This document shows, one piece after another, positions 27,156 through 36,077 of a stretch of 64,000 bases of DNA (the first letter of the stretch is position 1; every line of letters starts with the position of its first letter). The stretch comes from JALZOC01 sp035758845 (GTDB lineage Bacteria; Acidobacteriota; Vicinamibacteria; Vicinamibacterales; 2-12-FULL-66-21). Location of the stretch: the NCBI GenBank assembly GCA_035758845.1, contig DASTVZ010000140.1:1-64000 (forward strand). The letters are read 5' to 3'. The notes under the pieces are model-generated. The model did no database searches and was not told where the DNA came from. It saw only the letters and a program-made list of their open reading frames with translations. The translations under genes were made by a program, and so were the position numbers.

Positions 27156-29963
27156 ATGGCAGCGTGGCAGGACTTCGCCGGGCTCAACCGAGGGTATGTC
27201 CTCGAGTTATACGAGAAATATCGCAACGATCCGACCTCCGTTGATCCCGAGACGCGCGCGATCTTCGAGCAATGGACGCCACCGGCCGAATCCGCGGCCG
27301 TTCCCGATGGCGTCGCCTACGAGAAAATTGTCGGCGCCGCGCGTCTGGCGCAGTCGATCCGGCGATACGGCCACCTCGCGGCGAAACTGGATCCATTGGG
27401 CCTGCGAGTCCCGAGCGGCGATCCGTCGCTGCTGCCGGAAACCCACAACGTCACCGAAGAAGATCTCCGGCAGCTGCCGCAGACTCTCGTTTCGTCTCCG
27501 CTCACCGAGCGCGCCTCGAACATGGCCGAGGCGATTGCGGCGTTACGCGGACTTTACTCCTCGACCACCGGCTACGACTACAACCACGTCTTCGTACCTG
27601 AAGAACGGCGATGGCTGCGCCGGGCGGCGGAGGAAGGGCGATTCCGCGCGCCGACCGATCCCATCAGTCCGGTCGCGCTGCTCGAGCGGTTGACGCAGAT
27701 CGAGGTCTTCGAACGCTTTCTTCAGCGCGCGTTTCCCGGCAAGACCCGCTTCTCGATCGAAGGGCTCGACATGCTCGTGCCGATCCTCGACGAGGTGATT
27801 GGCGAGGCGGCCGAGGCGGGGACACGCAACATTCTGATCGGCATGGCGCATCGCGGGCGGCTCAACGTGATGGCGCACGTGTTGAACAAACCGTACGCGC
27901 AGATCCTCGCGGAATTCAAGGAGCCCATATCGTCACGATCTTTCCGCGAAGACATGGCCTGGACCGGCGACGTGAAGTATCACGCCGGCGCCCGGAGGGC
28001 GATGAAGGGGGGCCGCGCGGTCGAGGTCGTCGTCTCGATGCCGCCTAACCCGAGCCATCTCGAGGCGATCGATCCCGTCGTCGAAGGGATGGCGCGCGCA
28101 GCAGGCACCGTGGTCGATTCGCCCGGCGCGCCGACGTTCGATCCGATGCGCAGCCTTCCCATCCTCATTCACGGAGACGCGGCATTCCCGGGCCAGGGTG
28201 TCGTTGCGGAAACGTTGAATCTGAGCCGTCTGCCGGGTTATCGAACCGGGGGCACGATTCACATCATCGTTAACAATCAGCTTGGCTTCACGACCGGAGC
28301 CGAGGACACATACAGCACTTCGTACGCAAGTGGACTCGCCCGGGGTTTCAAGATTCCCATCGTGCACGTCAACGCCGACGACCCGGAAGCGTGCGTCGAG
28401 GCTGCGCGTCTGGCGTCTGCGTACCGGGAACGCTTTCAGCGCGATTTTCTGATCGATCTGATCGGCTATCGCCGCCACGGACATAACGAAGGTGACGAGC
28501 CCGCGTTCACGCAGCCGCTGATGTACCAGCGAATCGCAACACATCCGACCGTGCGTGAGGTCTGGGCGCGGACGCTCGAGGCCCGCGGCATCATTCAACC
28601 TGGTGTCGCCGACGCAATGGTTCGCAAGTACACTGACGAGCTTCAGGCGGTCATGGACACGCTGAATACCGAGCGTGACTTCATCGAGCCACAACCCGAA
28701 GCCCCACCGCCCGGCGCGGCGGCAAAGGCCGAAACGGCCGTCCCGCTGCCGCAGCTGCGCGAGATGAACGATGCGCTGCTGCGCATGCCGTCCGACTTCA
28801 CGATTCATCGCAAGCTCGAACGTGTGCGAGAGAAACGCATTCACATGCTCGACCACCCGGAGGAGCGGACCGTCGACTGGTCAGCGGCGGAGGAACTGGC
28901 GCTCGCATCGATACTCGCCGATGGAGTCAGCATCAGGCTGACGGGGGAAGACGTTGAACGGGGCACCTTCAGCCATCGTCACGCGGTGCTGCACGACGCA
29001 ACCGACGGCAAGCTCCACGTGGCGCTGCAAACGCTCCCGCATGCGCGCGCGGCCTTCGAGATTCACAACAGCCCGCTGACGGAAAACGCGCTGGTCGCAT
29101 TCGAGTTCGGCTACAACATCCAGGAACCGTCACGCCTCGTCATCTGGGAAGCGCAATACGGAGACTTCATCAACGGCGCGCAGACGATGATCGATGAGTT
29201 CGTGGTGTCGGCGAGGGGCAAGTGGGGACTCCGGCCGTCCATGGTCTTTCTGCTGCCGCACGGCCATGAAGGACAGGGACCGGATCATGCCAGCGCCAGG
29301 CCGGAGAGATTTCTGCAACTTGCCGCCGACATCAACATGCGAATCGCGAATTGCACGACCGCGGCGCAATACTTCCATCTGCTTCGCCGACAAGCCGCAT
29401 TGCTTCATGTCGACCCGCTGCCGCTCATCGTGCTGACGCCGAAGAGCCTTCTCCGCCACCCACTCGTGGCCTCTACGCCGCGGGATCTTGCGGAGGGACG
29501 GTTTCGGATGGTGTTGCCGGATGCGGACGCAGCCGATCGAGCCGCCGACATTCGGCGTGTCGTCGTGTGCTCGGGCAAGGTGTACGCGGATTTGGTCGCG
29601 AGCGACCGTCGCGCGGCCCGACCTGATATCGCGATCTGCCGGCTGGAACAGCTTTATCCCGTCCCGATGCGCGACCTGCGTGCCACCTTCGACGCGTATT
29701 CGAAGGCCGACGAGATCGTGTGGGTCCAGGAAGAACCGGAGAACATGGGCGCGTGGGACTTCATCCGGCCGCATCTCGTTGAGGTTTCGAACGGACGGCC
29801 CGTCCGGCGGATCGCGCGGCCGCGGAGCGCGAGTCCCGCCGAAGGCTCGGCCGCACGACATGCGCTCAATCAGCAGGCGCTGGTCAATCAGGCATTCGCT
29901 GATCGCCTGAGTATTCGCTCTGACGCCGCGACTTCACGGACGGCGGAGCAGCTCACGCGATAG
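27156..29963 (+). CDS. sucA: 2-oxoglutarate dehydrogenase E1 component
   Basis: The thiamine-diphosphate-dependent E1 subunit that decarboxylates 2-oxoglutarate and passes succinyl to the E2 lipoyl group. The 935-residue length is normal. Visible blocks: N-terminal E2-binding segment (FAGLNRGYVLELYEKYRNDP), MAHRGRLNVMAHVLNKP, the ThDP region (HGDAAFPGQGVVAETLNLS to NNQLGFTT), RRHGHNEGDEPAFTQP and the C-terminal transketolase-like part (EAQYGDFINGAQTMIDEF, QEEPENMGAWDF). It is followed by sucB, as in many TCA operons; E3 is elsewhere. The stop TAG opens array K2. Confidence 0.96.
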   Translation: MAAWQDFAGLNRGYVLELYEKYRNDPTSVDPETRAIFEQWTPPAESAAVPDGVAYEKIVGAARLAQSIRRYGHLAAKLDPLGLRVPSGDPSLLPETHNVTEEDLRQLPQTLVSSPLTERASNMAEAIAALRGLYSSTTGYDYNHVFVPEERRWLRRAAEEGRFRAPTDPISPVALLERLTQIEVFERFLQRAFPGKTRFSIEGLDMLVPILDEVIGEAAEAGTRNILIGMAHRGRLNVMAHVLNKPYAQILAEFKEPISSRSFREDMAWTGDVKYHAGARRAMKGGRAVEVVVSMPPNPSHLEAIDPVVEGMARAAGTVVDSPGAPTFDPMRSLPILIHGDAAFPGQGVVAETLNLSRLPGYRTGGTIHIIVNNQLGFTTGAEDTYSTSYASGLARGFKIPIVHVNADDPEACVEAARLASAYRERFQRDFLIDLIGYRRHGHNEGDEPAFTQPLMYQRIATHPTVREVWARTLEARGIIQPGVADAMVRKYTDELQAVMDTLNTERDFIEPQPEAPPPGAAAKAETAVPLPQLREMNDALLRMPSDFTIHRKLERVREKRIHMLDHPEERTVDWSAAEELALASILADGVSIRLTGEDVERGTFSHRHAVLHDATDGKLHVALQTLPHARAAFEIHNSPLTENALVAFEFGYNIQEPSRLVIWEAQYGDFINGAQTMIDEFVVSARGKWGLRPSMVFLLPHGHEGQGPDHASARPERFLQLAADINMRIANCTTAAQYFHLLRRQAALLHVDPLPLIVLTPKSLLRHPLVASTPRDLAEGRFRMVLPDADAADRAADIRRVVVCSGKVYADLVASDRRAARPDIAICRLEQLYPVPMRDLRATFDAYSKADEIVWVQEEPENMGAWDFIRPHLVEVSNGRPVRRIARPRSASPAEGSAARHALNQQALVNQAFADRLSIRSDAATSRTAEQLTR

Positions 29964-29994
29964 GAAAGGCAAAAGGCAAAAGGCAAAAGGGAAA
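29962..29994. repeat. Heptamer array K2, GGCAAAA, single arm
   Basis: After the sucA stop TAG: GAAAGGCAAAA, GGCAAAA, GGCAAAA, GGGAAAG. It passes straight into GC-rich repeat copy B. Confidence 0.75.
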
Positions 29995-30066
29995 GCGCCT
30001 GCGGCCCGAGCGAGGCGCGAAGTCGCCGAGCGAGCGCGCTTGGGGGTGGGGCCCCAAGCGCAGTAA
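29986..30066. repeat. GC-rich interspersed repeat, copy B
   Basis: Starts GGGAAAGCGCCTGCGGCCCG(AGCGAG), identical over 26 bases to copy C at 40706, and ends in a GTGGGGCCCC hairpin core followed by AAGCGCAGTAAGG. It lies just upstream of sucB. Confidence 0.7.
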
Positions 30067-30079
30067 GGAATGCGGACAA

Positions 30080-31321
30080 ATGCCAGCCAATATCGTCGTT
30101 CCTGAAGTTGGAGAATCGATCGTTGATGCACGCGTCGCCAAGTGGCTGCGCCGCGAAGGCGAAGTCGTCGCCGTCGGCGATCCACTGGTCGAACTCGAGA
30201 CCGACAAGATCGATTTGGAAGTCTCCGCGCCGCAGGGAGGTGTACTGAAGCGAATCGATCGCAAGGACGGCGAAGACGTCAAGGTTGGCGAGGTGCTCGG
30301 CGTGATTGAGGAGGCGGCCGGTGCGGGCGCGCAGGCCCCGGCTTCGGCTCCGGCAGCGCCAGCCCCGGCGAAACCGGCAGAGGAAAGCAGGTCGGCCGAG
30401 AAAACGCGATCGACGCCGACGGCACGCCGGGCGGCCGAAGAACATGACGTCGATCTGACTCGCGTTCGAGGAACCGGAGATGCCGGGCGGGTCATGCGCC
30501 GCGACGTCGAGCAGGCAGCGACGGGTGGCAACGGTCGCAGCGCCGCCGCCAAGTCGGCGCCGGTTGAGACGCCCAAGGCGCGCCCGCTCGCCCCGGTTGC
30601 CGAGTTGCGTCCCCCCGCAGGCGATCGAACCGAAGATCGCATCCGCATGTCAAAACGACGCGCGACGATCGCGAAGCGCCTGGTGGAAGCGCAAAGCACC
30701 GCGGCGATGCTCACGACGTTCAACGAGGTCGACATGTCCGCGGTCATGACCCTTCGTGAACGTCACAAGCAGGCCTTCAAGGAACGTCATGGCGTCGGTC
30801 TCGGCATCGCGTCGTTCTTCGTCAAGGCCTCGATCGGCGCACTGCGAACCTTTCCGCGGCTCAACGCGGAGATCCAGGGCGACGAGATGATCCTGAAGCA
30901 CTACTACGACATCGGTGTCGCCGTCGGCGCCAGCGAAGGTCTCGTCGTCCCCGTCCTTCGCGACGCCGATCGAATGTCGTTTGCCGCGATCGAACAGCAC
31001 ATCCGGGAATTCGCCAAACGCGCGGAGGATGGAACGCTCTCGCTCGCCGATCTCAAAGGGGGAACGTTCACGATCACTAACGGTGGGGTGTTCGGCTCAC
31101 TTCTCAGTACGCCAATTCTGAATCCTCCGCAGGTCGGCATCCTCGGCCTGCATGCGATCCAGCAGCGTCCGATTGCCGTGAACGGGCAGGTCGCCGTGCA
31201 TCCCATGATGTATGTAGCCCTGACATACGATCACCGCATTGTCGATGGTGCCGAGGCAGTCCAGTTCCTGGTCCGGATCAAGCAACTCGTTGAGGATCCT
31301 GGCGCGTTGCTGCTGGATTGA
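30080..31321 (+). CDS. sucB: Dihydrolipoyllysine succinyltransferase (2-oxoglutarate dehydrogenase E2)
   Basis: The E2 core of the 2-oxoglutarate dehydrogenase complex. The 413-residue protein has one N-terminal lipoyl domain with Lys43 (ETDKIDLEV), an Ala/Pro linker (about 95-120), a peripheral subunit-binding domain (TPTARRAAEEHDVDLTRVRG and following) and the catalytic domain ending in the HRIVDG active-site motif with His385 and Asp389. It follows sucA on the same strand after a 116-base spacer filled by repeats K2 and B. The TGA stop runs straight into decamer array G1. Confidence 0.96.
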   Translation: MPANIVVPEVGESIVDARVAKWLRREGEVVAVGDPLVELETDKIDLEVSAPQGGVLKRIDRKDGEDVKVGEVLGVIEEAAGAGAQAPASAPAAPAPAKPAEESRSAEKTRSTPTARRAAEEHDVDLTRVRGTGDAGRVMRRDVEQAATGGNGRSAAAKSAPVETPKARPLAPVAELRPPAGDRTEDRIRMSKRRATIAKRLVEAQSTAAMLTTFNEVDMSAVMTLRERHKQAFKERHGVGLGIASFFVKASIGALRTFPRLNAEIQGDEMILKHYYDIGVAVGASEGLVVPVLRDADRMSFAAIEQHIREFAKRAEDGTLSLADLKGGTFTITNGGVFGSLLSTPILNPPQVGILGLHAIQQRPIAVNGQVAVHPMMYVALTYDHRIVDGAEAVQFLVRIKQLVEDPGALLLD

Positions 31322-31490
31322 GGGTTCAGGTTCTACGAGCTTCTGCGAGGCTCTTCAAGGTTCTGCGAGGTTCGACCGGGTTCACGTGAGTTGTCCGGTG
31401 TTACCATCAGTGCTGCACAGGTAACGGCAACTGCGAGCGAACCTGGCAGAACCCAGTAGAACCCGGGCGGAACCCCGTAGAACCAATCCG
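31319..31490. repeat. Inverted decamer array G1, GGTTCTGCGA / TCGCAGAACC type
   Basis: Begins at the sucB stop (TGAGGGTTCAGGTTC). Left arm units of 10 bases: GGTTCTACGA, GCTTCTGCGA, GGCTCTTCAA, GGTTCTGCGA, GGTTCGACCG. After an unrelated centre (31390-31440) the right arm has GAACCTGGCA, GAACCCAGTA, GAACCCGGGCG, GAACCCCGTA. It ends next to the parE start. Confidence 0.75.
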
Positions 31491-31491
31491 A

Positions 31492-33405
31492 ATGCCCTCA
31501 TACACCGCGAAAGACATTACTGTTCTCGAAGGCCTCGAGCCCGTTCGAAAACGTCCCGGCATGTACATCGGCGGCGTTGGTTCGACGGGACTCCACCATC
31601 TCGTCTGGGAAATCCTGGATAACTCCATCGACGAGGCGATGAACGGCTACGCCTCGAACATTACCGTGACCCTGCATGCGGATGGCAGTTCGATCACGAT
31701 TGCAGACGATGGGCGGGGGATACCGGTCGACAAGCACCCGAAGACAAAGAAGAGCGCCGTCGAAGTGATCTTTACAATGCTTCATGCCGGCGGCAAGTTC
31801 GAGGCCGGAAACTACAAGACCGCCGGCGGCCTTCACGGCGTCGGCGCGAGCGTCGTCAATGCGCTCGCGAAGGAGCTTGTCGCCAAAGTGCGTCGCGACG
31901 GTGCCGAATGGGAAGTTCGATTCAAGCAGGGGCAGCCGGTCGGGAGTCTCAAGAAGCTCGGCGCGGCGCGGGGGACCGGCACGACGGTGTTCTTCAGGCC
32001 TGATTCGACCATCTTTCCGAAAGTCGAATTCGATCCGGACGTGATCAAGCAGCGGCTCGAGGTTTCCAGCTACCTCCATAAAGGCCTCAAGATCGTCTTT
32101 GAAGACGAAGGCAAGAAAGAGCGGCAGGTTTTCCAGCACACCGAAGGCCTCGCCGACTACCTGAAAACGATTCTGCGTGAGCGATCGGCGACGCCGGTTC
32201 ACGAATCGCCGTTCACGGTGTCGAAGGACAGCGATGAAGCAAGTCTCAGAATCGACCTCGCGCTGCAGTGGACCCAGTCGACCGACGAGCACGTGCGCAG
32301 CTATGTCAACGGCATCCCTACCGGATCGGGCGGAACTCACGAGAACGGCTTCCGCGCTGGTCTCGGGAAGGCTGTGCGCAACTTCATCGACACACACAAT
32401 CTGTCGCCGAAAGGCGTCACGCTCACCGCTGAAGACATCCGGGAGGGACTCGTCGCTGTACTCAGCGTGTTCGTCGCCGAGCCCCAGTTTCAGGGACAAA
32501 CCAAGGATCGGCTGAACAATCCCGAGGTGCTCTCGGCGGTTGACTCCCAAGTGCGACCGGCGCTGGAGCACTGGCTCAATACGAACAGCAGTGTGGCGGA
32601 GTCGATCGTCGCACGCGTCATCCTCGCCGCCCGCGCGCGCGAAGCAAGCCGCGCGGCGCAGCAGGAGGTCGTCCGCAAGACCGCGACCTCGGGTCGCCTG
32701 ACGCTTCCTGGAAAACTCAGCGACTGCACGGCGCCGGGACGCGAAGACAGCGAGATCTTCATCGTCGAGGGAGACTCGGCAGGAGGGTCGGCCAAGCAAG
32801 GACGCGATCGGACGCGCCAGGCGATTCTGCCGCTGCGAGGGAAGGTGCTCAACGTCGAAAGCGCATCGCTCGCCAAGGTGCTCGAGAACAAGGAGCTTTC
32901 GGATCTCGTCATCGCGCTCGGCTGCGGGCTCGGCAAGAACTTCGATCTTGCCAAGCTGCGATACGGACGGATCATCATCCTGTCCGATGCCGATTCAGAT
33001 GGACATCACATTGCAACACTCCTCATGACGTTCATCTACCGCCACATGGCCGGACTGTTCACGTCTGGTCGAGTGTTCCTGGCGCAGCCGCCGCTGTATC
33101 GAATCGATCTCGGCAAAGAGACGTACTGGGCGCTCGATGACAGTCATCGCGATCGCCTGCTCAAGCTACACGGAAACGGGCGTGCCAATCCGGAGATCAC
33201 ACGATTCAAGGGATTGGGCGAGATGATGCCGAAGGTGCTGTGGGAGACGACAATGAACCCGCGCACGCGGCGGCTGCTGAAGGTCGAGATCAACGATCAG
33301 ATCATTACCGACCGCGTGATCAACGAGCTCATGGGTAAGGATCCGTCGGCGCGATTCCGGTTCATTATGGAAAGAGCGGAGGAAGCTGAGGAGCTCGACG
33401 TCTAA
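31492..33405 (+). CDS. parE: DNA topoisomerase IV/gyrase subunit B
   Basis: A 637-residue ATPase subunit of a type IIA topoisomerase. The GHKL ATP site shows EILDNSIDEAMNGYA, DDGRGIPVD and GGLHGVGASVVNAL; the TOPRIM domain shows EGDSAGGSAKQGRDR and DADSDGHHI. The length lacks the extra insert of E. coli GyrB and fits ParE or a short GyrB. With the A subunit at 23206 it brackets the propeller, sucA and sucB genes on one strand, so the two subunits are separated by about 6 kb. A GyrB identity cannot be excluded. The stop TAA is followed by GGGAAAAGGGA, a short array-like run. Confidence 0.92.
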   Translation: MPSYTAKDITVLEGLEPVRKRPGMYIGGVGSTGLHHLVWEILDNSIDEAMNGYASNITVTLHADGSSITIADDGRGIPVDKHPKTKKSAVEVIFTMLHAGGKFEAGNYKTAGGLHGVGASVVNALAKELVAKVRRDGAEWEVRFKQGQPVGSLKKLGAARGTGTTVFFRPDSTIFPKVEFDPDVIKQRLEVSSYLHKGLKIVFEDEGKKERQVFQHTEGLADYLKTILRERSATPVHESPFTVSKDSDEASLRIDLALQWTQSTDEHVRSYVNGIPTGSGGTHENGFRAGLGKAVRNFIDTHNLSPKGVTLTAEDIREGLVAVLSVFVAEPQFQGQTKDRLNNPEVLSAVDSQVRPALEHWLNTNSSVAESIVARVILAARAREASRAAQQEVVRKTATSGRLTLPGKLSDCTAPGREDSEIFIVEGDSAGGSAKQGRDRTRQAILPLRGKVLNVESASLAKVLENKELSDLVIALGCGLGKNFDLAKLRYGRIIILSDADSDGHHIATLLMTFIYRHMAGLFTSGRVFLAQPPLYRIDLGKETYWALDDSHRDRLLKLHGNGRANPEITRFKGLGEMMPKVLWETTMNPRTRRLLKVEINDQIITDRVINELMGKDPSARFRFIMERAEEAEELDV

Positions 33406-33490
33406 GGGAAAAGGGACGAAAGAAGGCACGCGACGGGACGCGTTGAGCTCCCGCCGCGTGCAACGGTGACTCGACGAGCCTGACGCTGCC

Positions 33491-33859
33491 TTACTTCTTC
33501 TCCTTGTGCGCCTTGCTGGTCGTCTCTTTCACCTTGGTGATCTTGGTGGCGTTGTTGTCGGCCTTCGTCACCATCACCATGTCGCCAGCCTTGACCTTCG
33601 ACAGTTCGGCCACGGCGCCGCCGGTCGCGGTCAACGTGACGTTCGAACCTGACGCATCCTTGACGGTGATCGTCTTGGCGGTTGCATCAGTCGATACGAC
33701 CTCGGCCTTCATCGGCGCAGCTTTTTCAGCATGGGGCTTAGCCGCGTGGGTCTGAGCTGTTGACTTGGCGCCGGGCGCCTTGCTGGCTGCGGCGGTCTGC
33801 GCGTTGGCTGCCGCTGCGGTGGCGACGGCAACGGCAAGTGCGAGAACGATCTTCTTCAC
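33491..33859 (-). CDS. Small secreted protein, unknown function
   Basis: A 122-residue protein with a strong signal peptide (MKKIVLALAVAVATAAAANA). The mature N-terminus is an Ala/Lys/His-rich, probably disordered stretch (about 22-48). It is followed by a small beta domain (EVVSTDATAKTITVKDASGS, then VTLTATGGAVAELSKVKAGD) that looks like an OB- or DUF5666-like barrel, and a Lys-rich tail. Function unknown; a periplasmic or surface role is inferred from export only. Confidence 0.75.
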   Translation of the reverse strand: MKKIVLALAVAVATAAAANAQTAAASKAPGAKSTAQTHAAKPHAEKAAPMKAEVVSTDATAKTITVKDASGSNVTLTATGGAVAELSKVKAGDMVMVTKADNNATKITKVKETTSKAHKEKK

Positions 33860-34058
33860 GGATGCCTCCTCGGAAAGAGCAAAAGGTTGTAAGTGCTACA
33901 CGGGAGTGCAATGCGATTGCCGCCGTCGCATTCCTTGCTCGTCCGTGCAAACGGCTCCAAAGCCTTCCCTTACTTCCTATACTCCAACCCAGTTACATGA
34001 CAGGCACCGCACATAACCGCCACAGCGTGGCGTTTGAGGAGGGCGCTGTAGCGCGACG

Positions 34059-35075
34059 TCATGCACCACGGACTGTGAGCACGAGCTTACCGATGTGCTC
34101 GCCTTGTTCCATGCGTCGATGCGCGGCCGACGCGTCGGTCAAGAGGAATGTTCGGTCGATGACCGGAGCGACTCGCTTCGCTGAGAGCAGCGGCCAGACG
34201 TGCGTTTCAAGTTCATGTGCGAGCGCCCCTTTCTCTCCGACTGTTCGAATGCGAAGAGTGGAGCCCGTGATGGTCAATCGCCGTCGCATCACCCGTCCGA
34301 GATCCAGGGTTGCCGTCGAGCCACCAAGGAGTCCGATCTGAACCAGACGTCCGTTGATGGCGAGACATTCAAGGTTTCGGTTGAAATAGTCGCCTCCGAT
34401 GATGTCGAGAATCACGTCAACGCCCGCACCATCGGTCTCGCGCCGGATCGCGTCGACGAAGTCACTGTCGTGATAGTTGATTGCGACCGTCGCGCCGAGA
34501 CGGCGGCATGCCGCGCATTTGTCGTCCGATCCGGCTGTCGCATACACCACCGCGCCGAGCACATGCGCGAGTTGAATCGCGGTTGTCCCGATCCCGCTTG
34601 TACCGCCGTGAATGAGCACCCGTTCGCCGGCGCGAAGCGCGCCGCGTTGGAACAGGTTGGTCCAGACGGTAAAGAACGTCTCAGGGATCGCCGCGGCGGA
34701 CACGACGTCGACATTCTCCGGGATCGGGAGACATTGCGGCGCGGGCGCGACGCAGTACTCCGCGTAACCTCCGCCCGCGACCAGCGCACACACGCGATCG
34801 TCCATCTGCCATCGCGCAGTGCCTGCGCCGGTCTCGACGATCGTGCCGGCGACTTCCAGGCCGGGAATGTCGGACGCTCCGGGCGGCGGCGGGTAATGTC
34901 CGCGGCGCTGAAGCACGTCGGGCCTGTTCACGCCAGCGGCGTCGACACGAATCAGCACTTCTCCATCGCCAGGGCGCGGCACAGCGCGTTGGACGGCGCG
35001 CAGCACTTCGGGGCCACCGGGCTTTGCGATTTCGATCGCGGTCATTTGCAATGGGATGCTCTCCATCAACGTCAT
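34059..35075 (-). CDS. NAD(P)H-quinone oxidoreductase, zinc-type alcohol dehydrogenase-like (QOR/PIG3)
   Basis: A medium-chain dehydrogenase/reductase of about 330 residues that lacks zinc ligands and matches the TP53I3 (PIG3)-type quinone oxidoreductases. Visible blocks: GVNRPDVLQRRGHYPPPPGA, a GLEVAG motif, and the NADPH-binding GGTSGIGTTAIQLA. It probably reduces quinones or enals with NADPH. The start is uncertain: ATG 35075, 35066 or 35045 (MTAIEIAKPGG), the last giving the family N-terminus. No functional partner is adjacent. Confidence 0.88.
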   Translation of the reverse strand: MTLMESIPLQMTAIEIAKPGGPEVLRAVQRAVPRPGDGEVLIRVDAAGVNRPDVLQRRGHYPPPPGASDIPGLEVAGTIVETGAGTARWQMDDRVCALVAGGGYAEYCVAPAPQCLPIPENVDVVSAAAIPETFFTVWTNLFQRGALRAGERVLIHGGTSGIGTTAIQLAHVLGAVVYATAGSDDKCAACRRLGATVAINYHDSDFVDAIRRETDGAGVDVILDIIGGDYFNRNLECLAINGRLVQIGLLGGSTATLDLGRVMRRRLTITGSTLRIRTVGEKGALAHELETHVWPLLSAKRVAPVIDRTFLLTDASAAHRRMEQGEHIGKLVLTVRGA

Positions 35076-35109
35076 TCACGGTCACGCTTTCTTCGCTCGT
35101 CTTAAGAGA

Positions 35110-35170
35110 TCAAGAGGAGAAAGGAGAAGGGAGGATGATCATCATTTTTTCTCGCTCCTTTTCTCCTGTG
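35110..35170. repeat. Inverted heptamer array K6, AAGGAGA / TCTCCTT
   Basis: Units GAGGAGA, AAGGAGA, AGGGAGG on the plus strand, then ATGATCATCAT, then the opposite arm CTCCTTTTCTCCT. The last codons of the FRG-domain gene (minus strand, stop at 35142) are read from the second arm. Confidence 0.65.
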
Positions 35171-36020
35171 CTCGCTTGATAGCGTCAGTTCCAGCCAGTG
35201 GAGACTGTCGATTGTGTCGCCGTAGCCTCGGGTGGCCCCGGTGCGCAGCCGGTGTGTAATACCGCGCGAGCCATCGGCTCAAGCCGTCCAGGCCTGGAAA
35301 GAGCACGCGTTCGTTGACATTCGCCTGATCCAGTTTGTCGCGAACCTCCCACTTGAGCGATGCTGGCACCACGACTTGACGACAGAGATCGGGATGTTGG
35401 GCGAACCAATCGTCGAGACGCGCCGACGGACTGGACATCAGAGAGAACAGCGCCAGCTGGTTCAGAATGCGCTGATCGACGGCTGGCGGTTCGAGAAACA
35501 CGACGAACGGCTCGCGACTGAGCGCGTCGAAGTCGCGGAGCGATCGAAACGCCGACAGCATCTCGACAGTGAACGTATCGGATCCTTCCTGCAGTAGCAT
35601 CCGCTTGAGCCTGCCGGGCAGGCGTTTATTGGCCTCGACGAAATTGACGCACCAGACAATTCCGTCCTGATCGAAGTCGGAGGTATTCTCCGTCGCGAAG
35701 TGCAGCGCGACGAGCGGAGAGTACGTCCAGTCGAGAAGGCGCGTGGGAAGGCCTCGATGTTGACCGAGCGCGAGCCAGTCCCAGGTCGAATCGGCTCCCG
35801 TCGCCAGGCCGTGACCGTACTTTCGAAAGTTGCGCAGCAGGGCCACCTCGAGGCGGGCGATGTCCGCTTCCGGTTCGGCCAACCGAAGCAGGGAACTGGC
35901 GAGCGTGTGCGCGACGCAATTGAGGCCGCGAAACGCGAACGGGGATCGGAAGCGCTGCAGATCCTCGTTCCAGGAGCCCTCGTAAAGCGCATCGACAACG
36001 TCCAACCAGCTCTTCACCAT
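35142..36020 (-). CDS. FRG domain-containing protein
   Basis: A 292-residue protein with an N-terminal FRG domain: FAFRGLNCVAHTLASSLLR (about 29-47) and LALGQHRGLPTRLLDWTYSP with LVALHFAT (about 83-110). The domain is found in stand-alone proteins and in phage-defence contexts; its biochemical activity is not established in my knowledge. It has its own start next to the pncB promoter region (divergent). No defence gene is adjacent. The last ten residues (AQEKRSEKK) come from heptamer array K6, so the natural C-terminus may be shorter. Confidence 0.87.
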   Translation of the reverse strand: MVKSWLDVVDALYEGSWNEDLQRFRSPFAFRGLNCVAHTLASSLLRLAEPEADIARLEVALLRNFRKYGHGLATGADSTWDWLALGQHRGLPTRLLDWTYSPLVALHFATENTSDFDQDGIVWCVNFVEANKRLPGRLKRMLLQEGSDTFTVEMLSAFRSLRDFDALSREPFVVFLEPPAVDQRILNQLALFSLMSSPSARLDDWFAQHPDLCRQVVVPASLKWEVRDKLDQANVNERVLFPGLDGLSRWLARYYTPAAHRGHPRLRRHNRQSPLAGTDAIKRAQEKRSEKK

Positions 36021-36077
36021 TTACTCCGGCAGGCACACCCTCTGCAGGGCCCATCCGTTTGAGGTCTTTCAAGCCGC

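Noticed and set aside
36021..36077. NAD-related riboswitch before pncB
   Set aside because: The 57-base spacer is too short and no conserved aptamer motif is visible.
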